From: Firmicutes bacterium UBA2116
Lineage (GTDB): Bacteria; Bacillota; Clostridia; Tissierellales; Sedimentibacteraceae
Reading direction: 5' to 3'
DNA length: 64,000 nt
NCBI GenBank assembly: GCA_002331025.1
Contig: DCYG01000044.1
Span: 9,943 to 73,942 of the forward strand
Shown: positions 56,133 to 64,000 of the stretch, piece after piece
Layout of the letters: every line of letters begins with the position of its first letter
Position numbering within the stretch: the first letter of the stretch is position 1
Notes under the pieces: model-generated
Told to the model about the DNA's origin: nothing
Databases searched by the model: none
Seen by the model: only the letters and a program-made list of their open reading frames with translations
Made by a program: the position numbers and the translations under genes

Positions 56133-57626
56133 TTAAGCATTTGCATGTTTATTTTTATAGTTAGCAATATATTCTTCCAATTCTTTTGGAGATTTTTTAA
56201 GCTTCATAGGTCTTACATATTGTTCTGAAGAAGGGTCTTCTTCCAATGTCATAATAGAAATTCCCATGTATGCATATATAACCGAAACGATTGGGCTCAA
56301 CAGGTTGAAGAATGCGTACGGAAGATACGCGAATGTAGGTACTCCAAGGAATCCTGACATTGTAGCACCGCATGTATTCCATGGTATAAGCGCTGAAGTA
56401 ACCGTACCGGAATCCTCAAGGATACGTGACAGGTTTCTCGGTGCCAAGCCTCTTTCAGCAAATGTGTCCTTGTACATTTTACCCGGTAACGCAATGGCAA
56501 GGTATTGGTCTCCGCAAAGTGTGTTTACGAAAAGACAGGTAACTGCCGTTACAAGTATTAATGAACCTGTATTCTTTGCAAACACTAACAATCTGTTTGC
56601 AATAGTTGCCATCATGCCTGTTTTTTCAAGAACTCCACCGAATGTTAATGCACACATAATCAATGAAATTGTCCACATCATACTTTGCAAGCCGCCGTTT
56701 GTTAATAGTTCATCCACAACAGCATGACCTGTTTCTGCAACAGTACCATTGTTAGCAATATCCATTAAGGAACCAAAATCCTGACCCTGGAATACTGCAC
56801 AAATTGCTCCAAGTAAGCACCCTACTACTAATCCCGGGATTGCGGGAACTTTCATAGCAACCATTACTATAACTATAACAGGAACCATCAATAACAAAGG
56901 ATTAATTACATAAATGCTTTCAATAGTTTGTAATATACCATTTATTTCATGTGTATCAAGTTCTTGTCCGGCAAATTGGAATCCTATTACTAAGAATATC
57001 ACTAAAGTTATACCGTATGAAACGCTTGTTGTATAAAGCATGTGTTTAATATGATCAAATAAAGTTGAGCCTGCCATTCCGGGTGCAAGGTTAGTCGTAT
57101 CTGATAAAGGTGATATTTTGTCTCCGAAATATGCTCCGGATATAATTGCACCTGCTGCCAGAGGAACAGAAACTCCAAGTCCTTGAGCTATACCTATCAA
57201 GGCGATACCAACCGTACCTGCCGTTGTCCACGAGCTGCCTGTAGCCAATGCAACAATACTGCAAAGTATAAGTGAGGCTGCCAGGAAAAACGTAGGTGAC
57301 AGTATTTGTAATCCGTAATAAATCATTGTAGGAACAATACCGCCTGCAATCCATGTACCAATTAAAACACCTATTATTGCAAGTATTAAAATCGCTTGCA
57401 TGGTGCTGCCGATTGAATCAACTATACCTTGTTCGATTTCCTTCCAAGTAAATCCTAAGCCGAAAATTGCTATTGCCGCAGCAGTGACTGCACCAAGCAA
57501 AATAGGAATATGAACCTCTCCGTCATATCCAATAATGACAATTCCTATTATTAATACTGTAACAATAACCGGGATGATAGAAATTAATAAAGATGGTTCT
57601 TTTTTTTGTTTTGGAACTTTACCCAT
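56133..57626 (-). CDS. nhaC: Na+/H+ antiporter NhaC family protein
   Basis: The 497-residue protein has about 12 membrane helices and the NhaC motifs ATGSSWTTAGTVGIALIG, GAYFGDKISPLSDTTNLAPG, FVNTLCGDQYLAIALPG and SGTVTSALIPWNTCGA. It exchanges Na+ for H+ or, in some relatives, malate for lactate. GGAGGAG precedes the ATG at 57626; longer readings lack a site. It is a monocistronic unit, longer than and divergent from the NhaC-type protein at 11.5 kb. An inverted repeat lies 125 bp upstream. Confidence 0.88.
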   Translation of the reverse strand: MGKVPKQKKEPSLLISIIPVIVTVLIIGIVIIGYDGEVHIPILLGAVTAAAIAIFGLGFTWKEIEQGIVDSIGSTMQAILILAIIGVLIGTWIAGGIVPTMIYYGLQILSPTFFLAASLILCSIVALATGSSWTTAGTVGIALIGIAQGLGVSVPLAAGAIISGAYFGDKISPLSDTTNLAPGMAGSTLFDHIKHMLYTTSVSYGITLVIFLVIGFQFAGQELDTHEINGILQTIESIYVINPLLLMVPVIVIVMVAMKVPAIPGLVVGCLLGAICAVFQGQDFGSLMDIANNGTVAETGHAVVDELLTNGGLQSMMWTISLIMCALTFGGVLEKTGMMATIANRLLVFAKNTGSLILVTAVTCLFVNTLCGDQYLAIALPGKMYKDTFAERGLAPRNLSRILEDSGTVTSALIPWNTCGATMSGFLGVPTFAYLPYAFFNLLSPIVSVIYAYMGISIMTLEEDPSSEQYVRPMKLKKSPKELEEYIANYKNKHANA

Positions 57627-57750
57627 AATTCTCCTCCAATTAATTTTGTGTATTGATATTATGGTAAAGGATGAATAAATAAACCCTACTATAATGCCCA
57701 AACAAAACCCATTAATGAAAATCCTATATCATTAAACAATACACATATTT

Positions 57751-57778
57751 TAAAACGTACATTTATGAATACGTTTTA
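57751..57778. promoter_or_regulatory. Inverted repeat upstream of nhaC
   Basis: TAAAACGTA and TACGTTTTA form a perfect 9 bp inverted repeat with a 10 base spacer in the otherwise featureless 347 bp gap 57627-57973. It may be an operator. Its distance of 125 bp from the start codon suggests a long leader or upstream activation. Confidence 0.35.
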
Positions 57779-57876
57779 CATGTATTTTAGCATAATTAAA
57801 ATATTTTGTAAACACCTATTTATTAACAGTTTTATAAATAATCATAATATAAATAATATTACATAAAATAAAAATA

Positions 57877-57946
57877 AAAAAATGTCATACCGGGTGAAGC
57901 CGATTTTTCCTGTTGAGATTCTCGGCCTTAAACGAATGACATTTTT
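57877..57946. repeat. Long imperfect hairpin downstream of the glutamine synthetase gene
   Basis: AAAAATGTCAT and ATGACATTTTT bracket about 48 bases that contain GCCGA and TCGGC sub-stems. It is 28 bp after the stop codon and can act as a terminator, with T-runs on both strands. Its GTCATACCGGGTGAAGCCGA interior resembles dispersed intergenic repeats. Confidence 0.5.
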
Positions 57947-57973
57947 ATTGCATCATATATTCATAATTTTAGT

Positions 57974-59872
57974 TTAAAAAATATTATTTTTGTACTCAAT
58001 ATACAATCTTCTGATTTCAGACATTTTTTCGTTCATTTGCTTTTGCAAATCAGAAGCTATTTCATAGTGACCTTCATGTATTGCTGTCTTTATCTTGGTA
58101 AAAATACACTTTTTAGTCATGCTGTCCTTCATAAGCTTAGTTTTTAAATAAACTATCCTTTCCCAATTAACCACATCTAAATCTGTTGCGTGATCTTGTT
58201 CGTTATGAAGCTTTATAAAAGTCTTTAAAAGCATTATATTGTCATGGATTATCCTTCCTGTAAGTTCATTTTTCCACTTTTGAAGTGTTGATTCCTTAAA
58301 TGAATTTATAAGTTCATCAGTAAAAACATCTCCTGACTTTAATATCTGCTGTTTTAGTTTGTTGGATTCAAGATTTGATAAATTTTCCCAAACAGTTGCA
58401 GGAGCTATCCCATACAGCTTACTTCTCTCATCTTCAGTAAATCGTTCAAAAACATCCTCTTCACTTCTGTATTCTCTGTATTTTTCCAAATAAACAGCAT
58501 CATCACCGTATGATTTCGTGATTTCCTTTTCCAATTGCTCGCACGATAATCCTGCGTTAATGACATTAGCTATCCCATCAAGCATTGCCTGATACGATGC
58601 CGCAATAACCAGATAAGTATTGGAGTATGGATTCGGAGACCTTAGTTCAAATCTTATAACATTAGGATTTTCCACGTCCCTTATCACCCCCACCAGAACG
58701 GAACGATTCCTTGACGGAGCTTCCTTAGTACCACCCAATGAAGTAACTATGCACACCGGTGCTTCAAATCCGGGTTTTAATCTGTTGAACGCATCGTTGG
58801 TTGCCGTAACTATTGGGTTTATTACTTCATAATTTTTCAAGAGTCCCATCAATGCGCCATATCCTATTTCGCTTAAATAATCCTTATGTATGTCATCAGG
58901 AGTAAATAGGTTGATTCTTTTTCCGTCTTTTAATTTTAAAGCAACTCCAAGATGAGTATGTTCTCCGTTTCCTGCAACACCTTCAATAGGCTTTGCTTTA
59001 AACAACACTTCTAAACCGTGATGTCTGAACTGATCTTCTATTATTTCCCTTACAAGAATTTCATTGTCTGCTGCCTGTATTGCACTTGAAAATCTCCAAT
59101 CTATTTCAAGCTGCTCCATAACGTGAGTTATTCTGCCCTTAGCATCAATTTTATTGGCTATGCCGCCAACCTCTTTATGTGCCATCTCCGGCTTCAAATC
59201 ATAAAGTTCAAGCATATTCATTATCTTTTCAATAACAGTCCTTACAGTTCCCATTGTTCTTTTCCAATACTGTTCCTTCAGAATCTGTGAGGTATGTAAT
59301 TCCTCGAAATCTGCACTTTGTTCAGGAGTTTTCACCCACATTTCAAGCTCTGTGGCACATGTAAGCTGAATTTCTTCAACATTTTCGTATTTAAAACCAT
59401 AATATTCTGATATTCTTGGATTCTTCTCAATTAAATTCATTAATTCAGATTTGAAATTAATTATTGCTCTTTTAAGTATGGACCTTGAGCAAACCTGTTT
59501 GCCGTCATGTATGATAAAGGAAGGAATTTTTAACGTGCCTACGGGTAGGGAGTTTATGGAATTGTAATTTTCATAATTATAATCTATAAACCAGTTGCAG
59601 TTAATATCAGGTAATATGTCCACCCTCGCATTGTTTAAATCTGCAATGCCTTGCAACTCAACGCTGGAACCGTCTGTCTGGATTCCAAACTTCAGCATTT
59701 CAGCCATATCTTTGATAAAAAGCTTTATTGGAATTTTTTCATCGGTACCATTACCTCCAATATCAACACCCATGAATGATACAAATTGAATTTCCGGATG
59801 CTCTTGAAGTATTTGAGTTAAATCTTGTATGCCATGATGCTCTGGCTTTATTGTATAAATCATGTTGTTCAT
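57974..59872 (-). CDS. Glutamine synthetase family protein, long form
   Basis: The 632-residue protein has a glutamine synthetase beta-grasp region (FGIQTDGSSVELQGIADLNN), metal and glutamate site segments (CATELEMWV, GVAGNGEHTHLGVAL) and ATP-site elements (GFEAPVCIVTSLGGTKEAPS, NVIRFELRSPNPYSN). It is about 180 residues longer than ordinary GlnA because of a C-terminal helical extension (to KSDLQKQMNEK-like coiled coil). It may be a true glutamine synthetase of the clostridial long type or a related ligase. GGAGG precedes the ATG. It follows the HAD gene by 15 bp. Confidence 0.82.
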   Translation of the reverse strand: MNNMIYTIKPEHHGIQDLTQILQEHPEIQFVSFMGVDIGGNGTDEKIPIKLFIKDMAEMLKFGIQTDGSSVELQGIADLNNARVDILPDINCNWFIDYNYENYNSINSLPVGTLKIPSFIIHDGKQVCSRSILKRAIINFKSELMNLIEKNPRISEYYGFKYENVEEIQLTCATELEMWVKTPEQSADFEELHTSQILKEQYWKRTMGTVRTVIEKIMNMLELYDLKPEMAHKEVGGIANKIDAKGRITHVMEQLEIDWRFSSAIQAADNEILVREIIEDQFRHHGLEVLFKAKPIEGVAGNGEHTHLGVALKLKDGKRINLFTPDDIHKDYLSEIGYGALMGLLKNYEVINPIVTATNDAFNRLKPGFEAPVCIVTSLGGTKEAPSRNRSVLVGVIRDVENPNVIRFELRSPNPYSNTYLVIAASYQAMLDGIANVINAGLSCEQLEKEITKSYGDDAVYLEKYREYRSEEDVFERFTEDERSKLYGIAPATVWENLSNLESNKLKQQILKSGDVFTDELINSFKESTLQKWKNELTGRIIHDNIMLLKTFIKLHNEQDHATDLDVVNWERIVYLKTKLMKDSMTKKCIFTKIKTAIHEGHYEIASDLQKQMNEKMSEIRRLYIEYKNNIF

Positions 59873-59887
59873 ATTTCCTCCTGTTAA

Positions 59888-60517
59888 TTATTTACATATA
59901 TCAATTAATTCCGATGGTTCGAAAATCAGGTATTCAGGTTTATGTTTTTTTAAACTTTCTACTGTATTATATCCCCATCCCACCGAAGCAATATCTATGC
60001 CGGTATTTTTGGCTGCATGAATATCTCTTATTTCATCACCAACATAAAGCACTTCACTAAGGTTCAATTTTTCCTTTTTAATAATTCTTCTCATTTTAGA
60101 TTCTTTTCCAAACATGGATGCACTTAAAATAAAATCAAAAAATTCAGCATCTTTTGCTTTTAGAAACGTCAATACATTATCTTTGGAATTAGTTGTAAGA
60201 ATAGCCGTTTTTATTCCCATTTCACGCAACATCTTAACTGTTTCTAAAATATCTCCCTTGCATAATCTTATGTTTTTTATATCTTGATTTAAAAGCTTTT
60301 TGCCTCTTTTTAATATAAACGGCAGATATCTTTTCTTTAATTCTATATATTCAATTAATTCCTTTGCGCTCATTTTTTTTATATGTCCAAGCTCATCTAT
60401 GGTAATATTTCTTAAATTATATTTTTCAGCTAATTTCTGATATATGACAAAATTCGCCTCTTCCGTATCGGCAATCGTTCCGTCAAAATCAAATAAAACA
60501 TACCTATATCTCACCAT
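59888..60517 (-). CDS. HAD superfamily hydrolase (phosphoglycolate phosphatase-like)
   Basis: The 209-residue protein has HAD motif I YVLFDFDGTIADT, motif II in AILTTNSKD, a Lys in GKESKMRRIIKK and motif IV GDEIRDIHAAKNTGI. It hydrolyses a small phosphorylated metabolite that cannot be named. The ATG at 60517 follows AAAGGATGG. It is cotranscribed with the glutamine synthetase-like gene, so it may act in the same amino acid or damage-repair pathway. Confidence 0.88.
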   Translation of the reverse strand: MVRYRYVLFDFDGTIADTEEANFVIYQKLAEKYNLRNITIDELGHIKKMSAKELIEYIELKKRYLPFILKRGKKLLNQDIKNIRLCKGDILETVKMLREMGIKTAILTTNSKDNVLTFLKAKDAEFFDFILSASMFGKESKMRRIIKKEKLNLSEVLYVGDEIRDIHAAKNTGIDIASVGWGYNTVESLKKHKPEYLIFEPSELIDICK

Positions 60518-60634
60518 AATCCATCCTTTGCTATTATCTATAAATAATAACACAACTTATTAATATGTTTCAACTATATTATATTTTATTTTTGCAGTCA
60601 ATTTTTTTGTTTGAAAAATTACGTTACTGCTTTT

Positions 60635-60683
60635 GCTGTTGTTGAAAATGTTCACACTGCAAGGCGCCGGAAGGCGGTCAACA
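60635..60683. repeat. Partial copy of the MITE-like element
   Basis: TGCTGTTGTTGAAAATGTTC and the following CACTGCAAGGCGCCGGAAGG match the left half of 38732-38851 with few changes. The right half is missing and replaced by a terminator hairpin. Confidence 0.6.
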
Positions 60684-60688
60684 CGTAA

Positions 60689-60713
60689 AAAAACTCCTAT
60701 TACAGGAGTTTTT
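60689..60713 (-). terminator. Terminator of the 60712 gene
   Basis: AAAAACTCCT/AGGAGTTTTT forms a 10 bp stem with loop ATTAC, overlapping the last codon of the gene and followed by T residues on the minus strand. Confidence 0.75.
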
Positions 60714-61305
60714 AAAGTGACTTCATTATTTTGCTGCATCCATTCTTTATAAGATTCATATATTCATGTTCATCAATCAAGTTTGGATATACTACATCCG
60801 GTATCGAATCCTTAAAGAATTCCATTATTTTTTCTTTTGATTTCTTTATGCTTATACCTTCTATTTCAGTCAAATTTAAATCTAAATCAAATGAATTTAT
60901 TTCATTTTTATATTTTTCGAAGAAGTTATTAATTGCCTTGTTGTCATAAAATCTAAGTATTGATTTAACTGCTCTACCAAGCTCTGCATCTGTTAAATCC
61001 ACATTGTTGCGGATTTTAAGCTTGCTTGCATTAAATTTATAGTATTCGTCAAACCATACATGACAATAGTATCCTAATATAAAGGATTTTTGTTTTAAAC
61101 TGAGTTCGTTAAAATTAAACTGCTCATAAAATTCTCTTACATCAATATTGCCATCCTCATCAAGGGTGTGCAGGTCCTCGAAATCATCCTCGTCTATAGT
61201 TTCAGGAGAAGCAATGCCAATGACAAAACTTGGAACATCAATTTTTACTTTCGAATTTTCTATGAATAATTTACCAAAATGCATATTGGTACTTATTGAG
61301 GGCAT
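60712..61305 (-). CDS. Conserved hypothetical protein, possibly related to zinc-dependent phospholipase C
   Basis: The 197-residue protein begins MPSISTNMHFGKLFIENSKV and has SFVIGIASPETIDED, DLHTLDEDGNID and FILGYYCHVWFDEYYKFNAS, an arrangement of His and Asp residues like the zinc-dependent phospholipase C/S1 nuclease fold. There is no signal peptide. The similarity is only at motif level, and the expected N-terminal Trp/His ligand set is incomplete. It stands alone. Confidence 0.5.
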   Translation of the reverse strand: MPSISTNMHFGKLFIENSKVKIDVPSFVIGIASPETIDEDDFEDLHTLDEDGNIDVREFYEQFNFNELSLKQKSFILGYYCHVWFDEYYKFNASKLKIRNNVDLTDAELGRAVKSILRFYDNKAINNFFEKYKNEINSFDLDLNLTEIEGISIKKSKEKIMEFFKDSIPDVVYPNLIDEHEYMNLIKNGCSKIMKSL

Positions 61306-61385
61306 TTGTTTTTTTAACTCCTTTTTAAATAGTTCTTGCTTATTATATCAAATAAAATATTATTTGTACAGTACTATTTAAGCTG

Positions 61386-62540
61386 CTATGACAATACTAT
61401 TTCAGGCGGTTCAGTAGTTTCGCCTGTTCTTGGATTTACAAATGCCAGCCAATAACCATAATCCGATTTGTCCTCTTTATTGCTGTAAGACCAATTCTTA
61501 AAACCTGTAATACCCTTGTATGGCTGTTCTTCCTTTGTAAATTCTCCCGGTACTCCGTAAATAAACTTAACAATTTCACCCTTTTCCTTGAAAATACCAA
61601 AAATGTAATGTCCGTATTTTTTCATAAGACCGCTGCATGTGGTTACACGATTAGAAACAGGATATGGATAATACGAACTGATTATTTGGTTGTAATAAGG
61701 CAAAAATCCATTTTTTATACCGGTTTCGTCATATGGTATGTACCACCAGTTAAAATCTTTTATCTGAACTGATAACGGTTCAATTTTTTTATACTCCTTC
61801 AAAGCATTATACAGGCTTTCTTCAAATTTATTTTTATACTTACGTGCCTGAGTTTCAACATTCGGTTCAGCATCCAAATTAACCGCAGACGAGACCGATT
61901 CCTTTCTAACTCTGTTATCATTAATGTCCTTAGCCGCTTGCTCTATTGGTTTTTCTTCAGCCGCCTCTGTTTTTTCTGCTTTTTCTACGTTTTCTGCTTT
62001 TTCTTCAATCGGTTCTGTTTTCGCTGATTTTTCTTCTTTCGTATCATCTAATTGTGCGTCTTCTTCTCTTTCTTTTTTTTCAGCCAGCTCTTCATTTTCA
62101 GATTTTGGCTCAGCCTTTTCAACCAACTCCTGTAACGTCTTATCTTCTGCTTCAATCAGGACTGCATCGTCTTCGTCGGAGTACTCCAATTTTTTTATTT
62201 GCTCCAAGGCAACAGAGTTAAACAAGTTGGTATAAAGCACTATTTTTTTGTCCTGTACGACGGCGCAGGTATTATAATCCTCAACAGAACTGTCACTGCC
62301 AAAGGTTAAGCTTTTTTTAATCATACCTTTTTTATTGTTGATATCTCCTAATTTTAGTTTATTTGTTTTATCCTTATACAAATAAACTTCACTTGAAGAT
62401 TTAGCATCCCCCAAGCCCTCTGCCGAAACAATTATATTGCCTCTCATGCCTCTTATATCAAGACGAACATAACCCCTTGCCTTATTAGGTTTGTTTACCT
62501 GCTCAAAAAATTTCATCACTCTATAATTTTTATTGTTCAT
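61386..62540 (-). CDS. Conserved clostridial protein with Glu/Lys-rich middle, unknown function
   Basis: The 384-residue protein has an N-terminal domain (residues 1-140: KARGYVRLDIRGMRGNIIVS, VYLYKDKTNKLKLGDINNKK), a strongly charged Glu/Lys/Ala linker (about 140-230) and a C-terminal domain of about 150 residues (DFNWWYIPYDETGIKNGFLP, KYGHYIFGIFKEKGEIVKFI). The layout resembles clostridial proteins thought to be linked to sporulation or the cell surface, but I cannot name a family. No signal peptide is visible. Confidence 0.6.
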   Translation of the reverse strand: MNNKNYRVMKFFEQVNKPNKARGYVRLDIRGMRGNIIVSAEGLGDAKSSSEVYLYKDKTNKLKLGDINNKKGMIKKSLTFGSDSSVEDYNTCAVVQDKKIVLYTNLFNSVALEQIKKLEYSDEDDAVLIEAEDKTLQELVEKAEPKSENEELAEKKEREEDAQLDDTKEEKSAKTEPIEEKAENVEKAEKTEAAEEKPIEQAAKDINDNRVRKESVSSAVNLDAEPNVETQARKYKNKFEESLYNALKEYKKIEPLSVQIKDFNWWYIPYDETGIKNGFLPYYNQIISSYYPYPVSNRVTTCSGLMKKYGHYIFGIFKEKGEIVKFIYGVPGEFTKEEQPYKGITGFKNWSYSNKEDKSDYGYWLAFVNPRTGETTEPPEIVLS

Positions 62541-62623
62541 GTATAACCTCCTACAAAATATACCCGTTATCTAAATATATGCTAATTATTTCGTATAATT
62601 ACAATTTTGTGGCAAGCACTAAA

Positions 62624-63907
62624 TTACAATACCTTAGCAATATCGTACAACGAACTGGTAACGAGCCAATTTTGCGGGAAATACCTCATTACATTCCAAT
62701 ATCCTACTCCTTCAAATCCGTATTCGGAAAACAAATCTAATTTTGCTAATATACTTCTTGCATCCTCAAACCAAACCTCATGCTGTCTCCCTTGGTCATC
62801 AAAATATATGAAGTAAGGCGACTGTGCTTCCTCATCATATTGTATATTTGCACCTACTTCAGCAGCAAGTTCCACCGCCTGAACGTTGGATAAGGAATTT
62901 GCTCTTGAAACTCCTTGAACATAAGGCAGGGTAAAGTCATAGCCATAGTTGGGAATGCCCATGTAAATTTTTTCTCTCGGTATTTCCGTTACCGCATAAT
63001 CCAAAACTTCTCTCACTCTGTTTACGGGCGCAACAGCCATTGCCGGTCCGTAGGTGTAACCCCATTCATAGGTCATTAATAAAACTCTGTTTGAAGCATC
63101 GCCGAGAGCCGGATAATCATGGGCCTCATATAAAAGTCCCGGCTGGTCTGCTGAAACTTTTGGAGCCAATGCGGTTAATACCGTATACCCCTCCTCATTT
63201 AGCCTGTTTGTCATATCTCTTACGAAATTAATAAAATTTTCCCTGTCTTCGGGCAAGACGTATTCAAAATCTATATCAAGCCCTTCATAACCTTTTTCTC
63301 TCATAGCGTTAACAACATTATCAATTAATCTGTTCGTAGCTTCAGGATCATTTAATATCTGGTGTGCCAATTCATTACTGAAAGTTCCTTCTTCCGTTAA
63401 AGTAGAAATAAGCATCAATGGAGCTACACCATAATCTCTTGCTATCCTTATTAATTCTTCGTCGTCAATTTCTATAAGGTCTCCCTCAGGAGTTATACCG
63501 TAAGTGAACAACGTCAAATAAGTTAAATATGGTAATGTCTTCATTAAAACTGTTCTGTCAATATGCGGATATGCATAGCCGACCGTATAAATTGTTCCTC
63601 TTTTTTCCGAGCTTGGAGCTATGGTAATTTGATCCCCGGGAAAAATTGCATCAGCATGAGTGATGGATGGATTGTATTGCAATAATTCTACTACGGTAGT
63701 GTTAAACTGTCTTGCAATGCTTTCAAGAGTATCTCCGGGATTAACGGTATAAACCTGCTCCGGAGTCAGGATAACCAACGTTTGACCCGGCACTAAAACA
63801 TTTGGATTTGCTAACTCGTTATCTGAAATGATTTTTTGCGGCGAAATATTATACTGTGCGGCAATGGAAAAAATATTTTCGCCCGGTTGAACTACATGAA
63901 TAATCAT
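62624..63907 (-). CDS. LysM-GH18 protein, spore-cortex N-acetylglucosaminidase type (YaaH/SleL-like)
   Basis: The 427-residue protein has two LysM repeats (residues 2-46 and 52-97) that bind peptidoglycan, then a GH18 barrel with the catalytic GLDIDFEYV (Glu of the DxDxE motif), ALAPKVSAD and GIPNYGYDFTLPY. SleL/YaaH enzymes cut spore cortex or sit in the spore coat, and have no signal peptide, as here. It implies that the organism is, or descends from, a spore former. GGAGAAA precedes the ATG. Confidence 0.9.
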   Translation of the reverse strand: MIIHVVQPGENIFSIAAQYNISPQKIISDNELANPNVLVPGQTLVILTPEQVYTVNPGDTLESIARQFNTTVVELLQYNPSITHADAIFPGDQITIAPSSEKRGTIYTVGYAYPHIDRTVLMKTLPYLTYLTLFTYGITPEGDLIEIDDEELIRIARDYGVAPLMLISTLTEEGTFSNELAHQILNDPEATNRLIDNVVNAMREKGYEGLDIDFEYVLPEDRENFINFVRDMTNRLNEEGYTVLTALAPKVSADQPGLLYEAHDYPALGDASNRVLLMTYEWGYTYGPAMAVAPVNRVREVLDYAVTEIPREKIYMGIPNYGYDFTLPYVQGVSRANSLSNVQAVELAAEVGANIQYDEEAQSPYFIYFDDQGRQHEVWFEDARSILAKLDLFSEYGFEGVGYWNVMRYFPQNWLVTSSLYDIAKVL

Positions 63908-64000
63908 ATTTTTTCTCCTTTCTTTTCCTGTAACATTATATGCGTCAGCAAATCAATTGTTGAATAATCAAAAATGCAAAAACAGGTCAGAAAAGGGACG

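Noticed and set aside
56266..56727. 153-codon open frame on the plus strand inside nhaC
   Set aside because: It is a shadow of the antiporter gene, which has a full set of family motifs on the minus strand and a good ribosome site; the plus frame has none.

Overview
The window is a 64 kb piece of an AT-rich, low-GC Gram-positive chromosome, most likely an anaerobic, spore-forming member of the Clostridia. The evidence is a ferredoxin-dependent 2-oxoacid oxidoreductase, non-oxidative (UbiD-type) aromatic acid decarboxylases, a LysM-GH18 spore-cortex-type enzyme, strong AGGAGG ribosome binding sites and frequent TTG/GTG starts. Two UbiD-family systems, one closely resembling hydroxybenzoate decarboxylase BsdC-BsdD-UbiX clusters, recall Sedimentibacter-like fermenters of aromatic compounds, but the genus cannot be proven from this sequence.

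Layout. 1-11.4 kb (minus strand): a catabolic region with a TRAP-type binding lipoprotein, a ketopantoate-reductase-like dehydrogenase, a four-subunit 2-oxoacid:ferredoxin oxidoreductase, an IclR regulator, a lone UbiD decarboxylase with a MerR regulator, a LysR regulator, and a second four-gene UbiD set (UbiD, small BsdD-type subunit, UbiX flavin prenyltransferase, LpdD-type protein). 11.5-17.7 kb: NhaC-type antiporter, DUF554 protein, RsmI, MATE exporter and a membrane-bound serine hydrolase.

17.9-31.05 kb: an integrated filamentous-phage (inovirus) genome of about 13.1 kb, inserted in a tRNA-Leu(CAA) gene and bounded by 58 bp direct repeats. It carries an integrase, an XRE repressor with a sigma-A promoter and operators, early small genes, a probable ssDNA-binding protein, a 760 bp hairpin-rich intergenic region, an adsorption-like protein, a pVI-like protein, a coat precursor whose mature part would be 50 residues, a terminator, several tiny membrane proteins, a short Zot ATPase, a ParB-like protein, a small DNA methyltransferase and a Rep protein. 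No secretin is present, as expected for a host with one membrane. This is the most unusual part of the window.

31-45.9 kb: RmuC, a Ktr potassium uptake operon with an extra membrane-tethered RCK-like protein and a Kdp-like two-component system, MgtE, Asd, a secreted DUF4015 glycoside hydrolase, PurA, and a DnaJ/DUF5685 cluster. 46-56 kb: an M20 amidohydrolase and a full pst-phoU-phoBR operon, whose PstS appears circularly permuted and is preceded by two PhoP-box-like repeats; then a TPR-GAF-GGDEF protein. 56-64 kb: a second NhaC, a HAD phosphatase next to a long glutamine synthetase family enzyme, two poorly known proteins and a LysM-GH18 enzyme. Several dispersed intergenic repeats, including a MITE-like 120 bp inverted-repeat element, lie between host genes.
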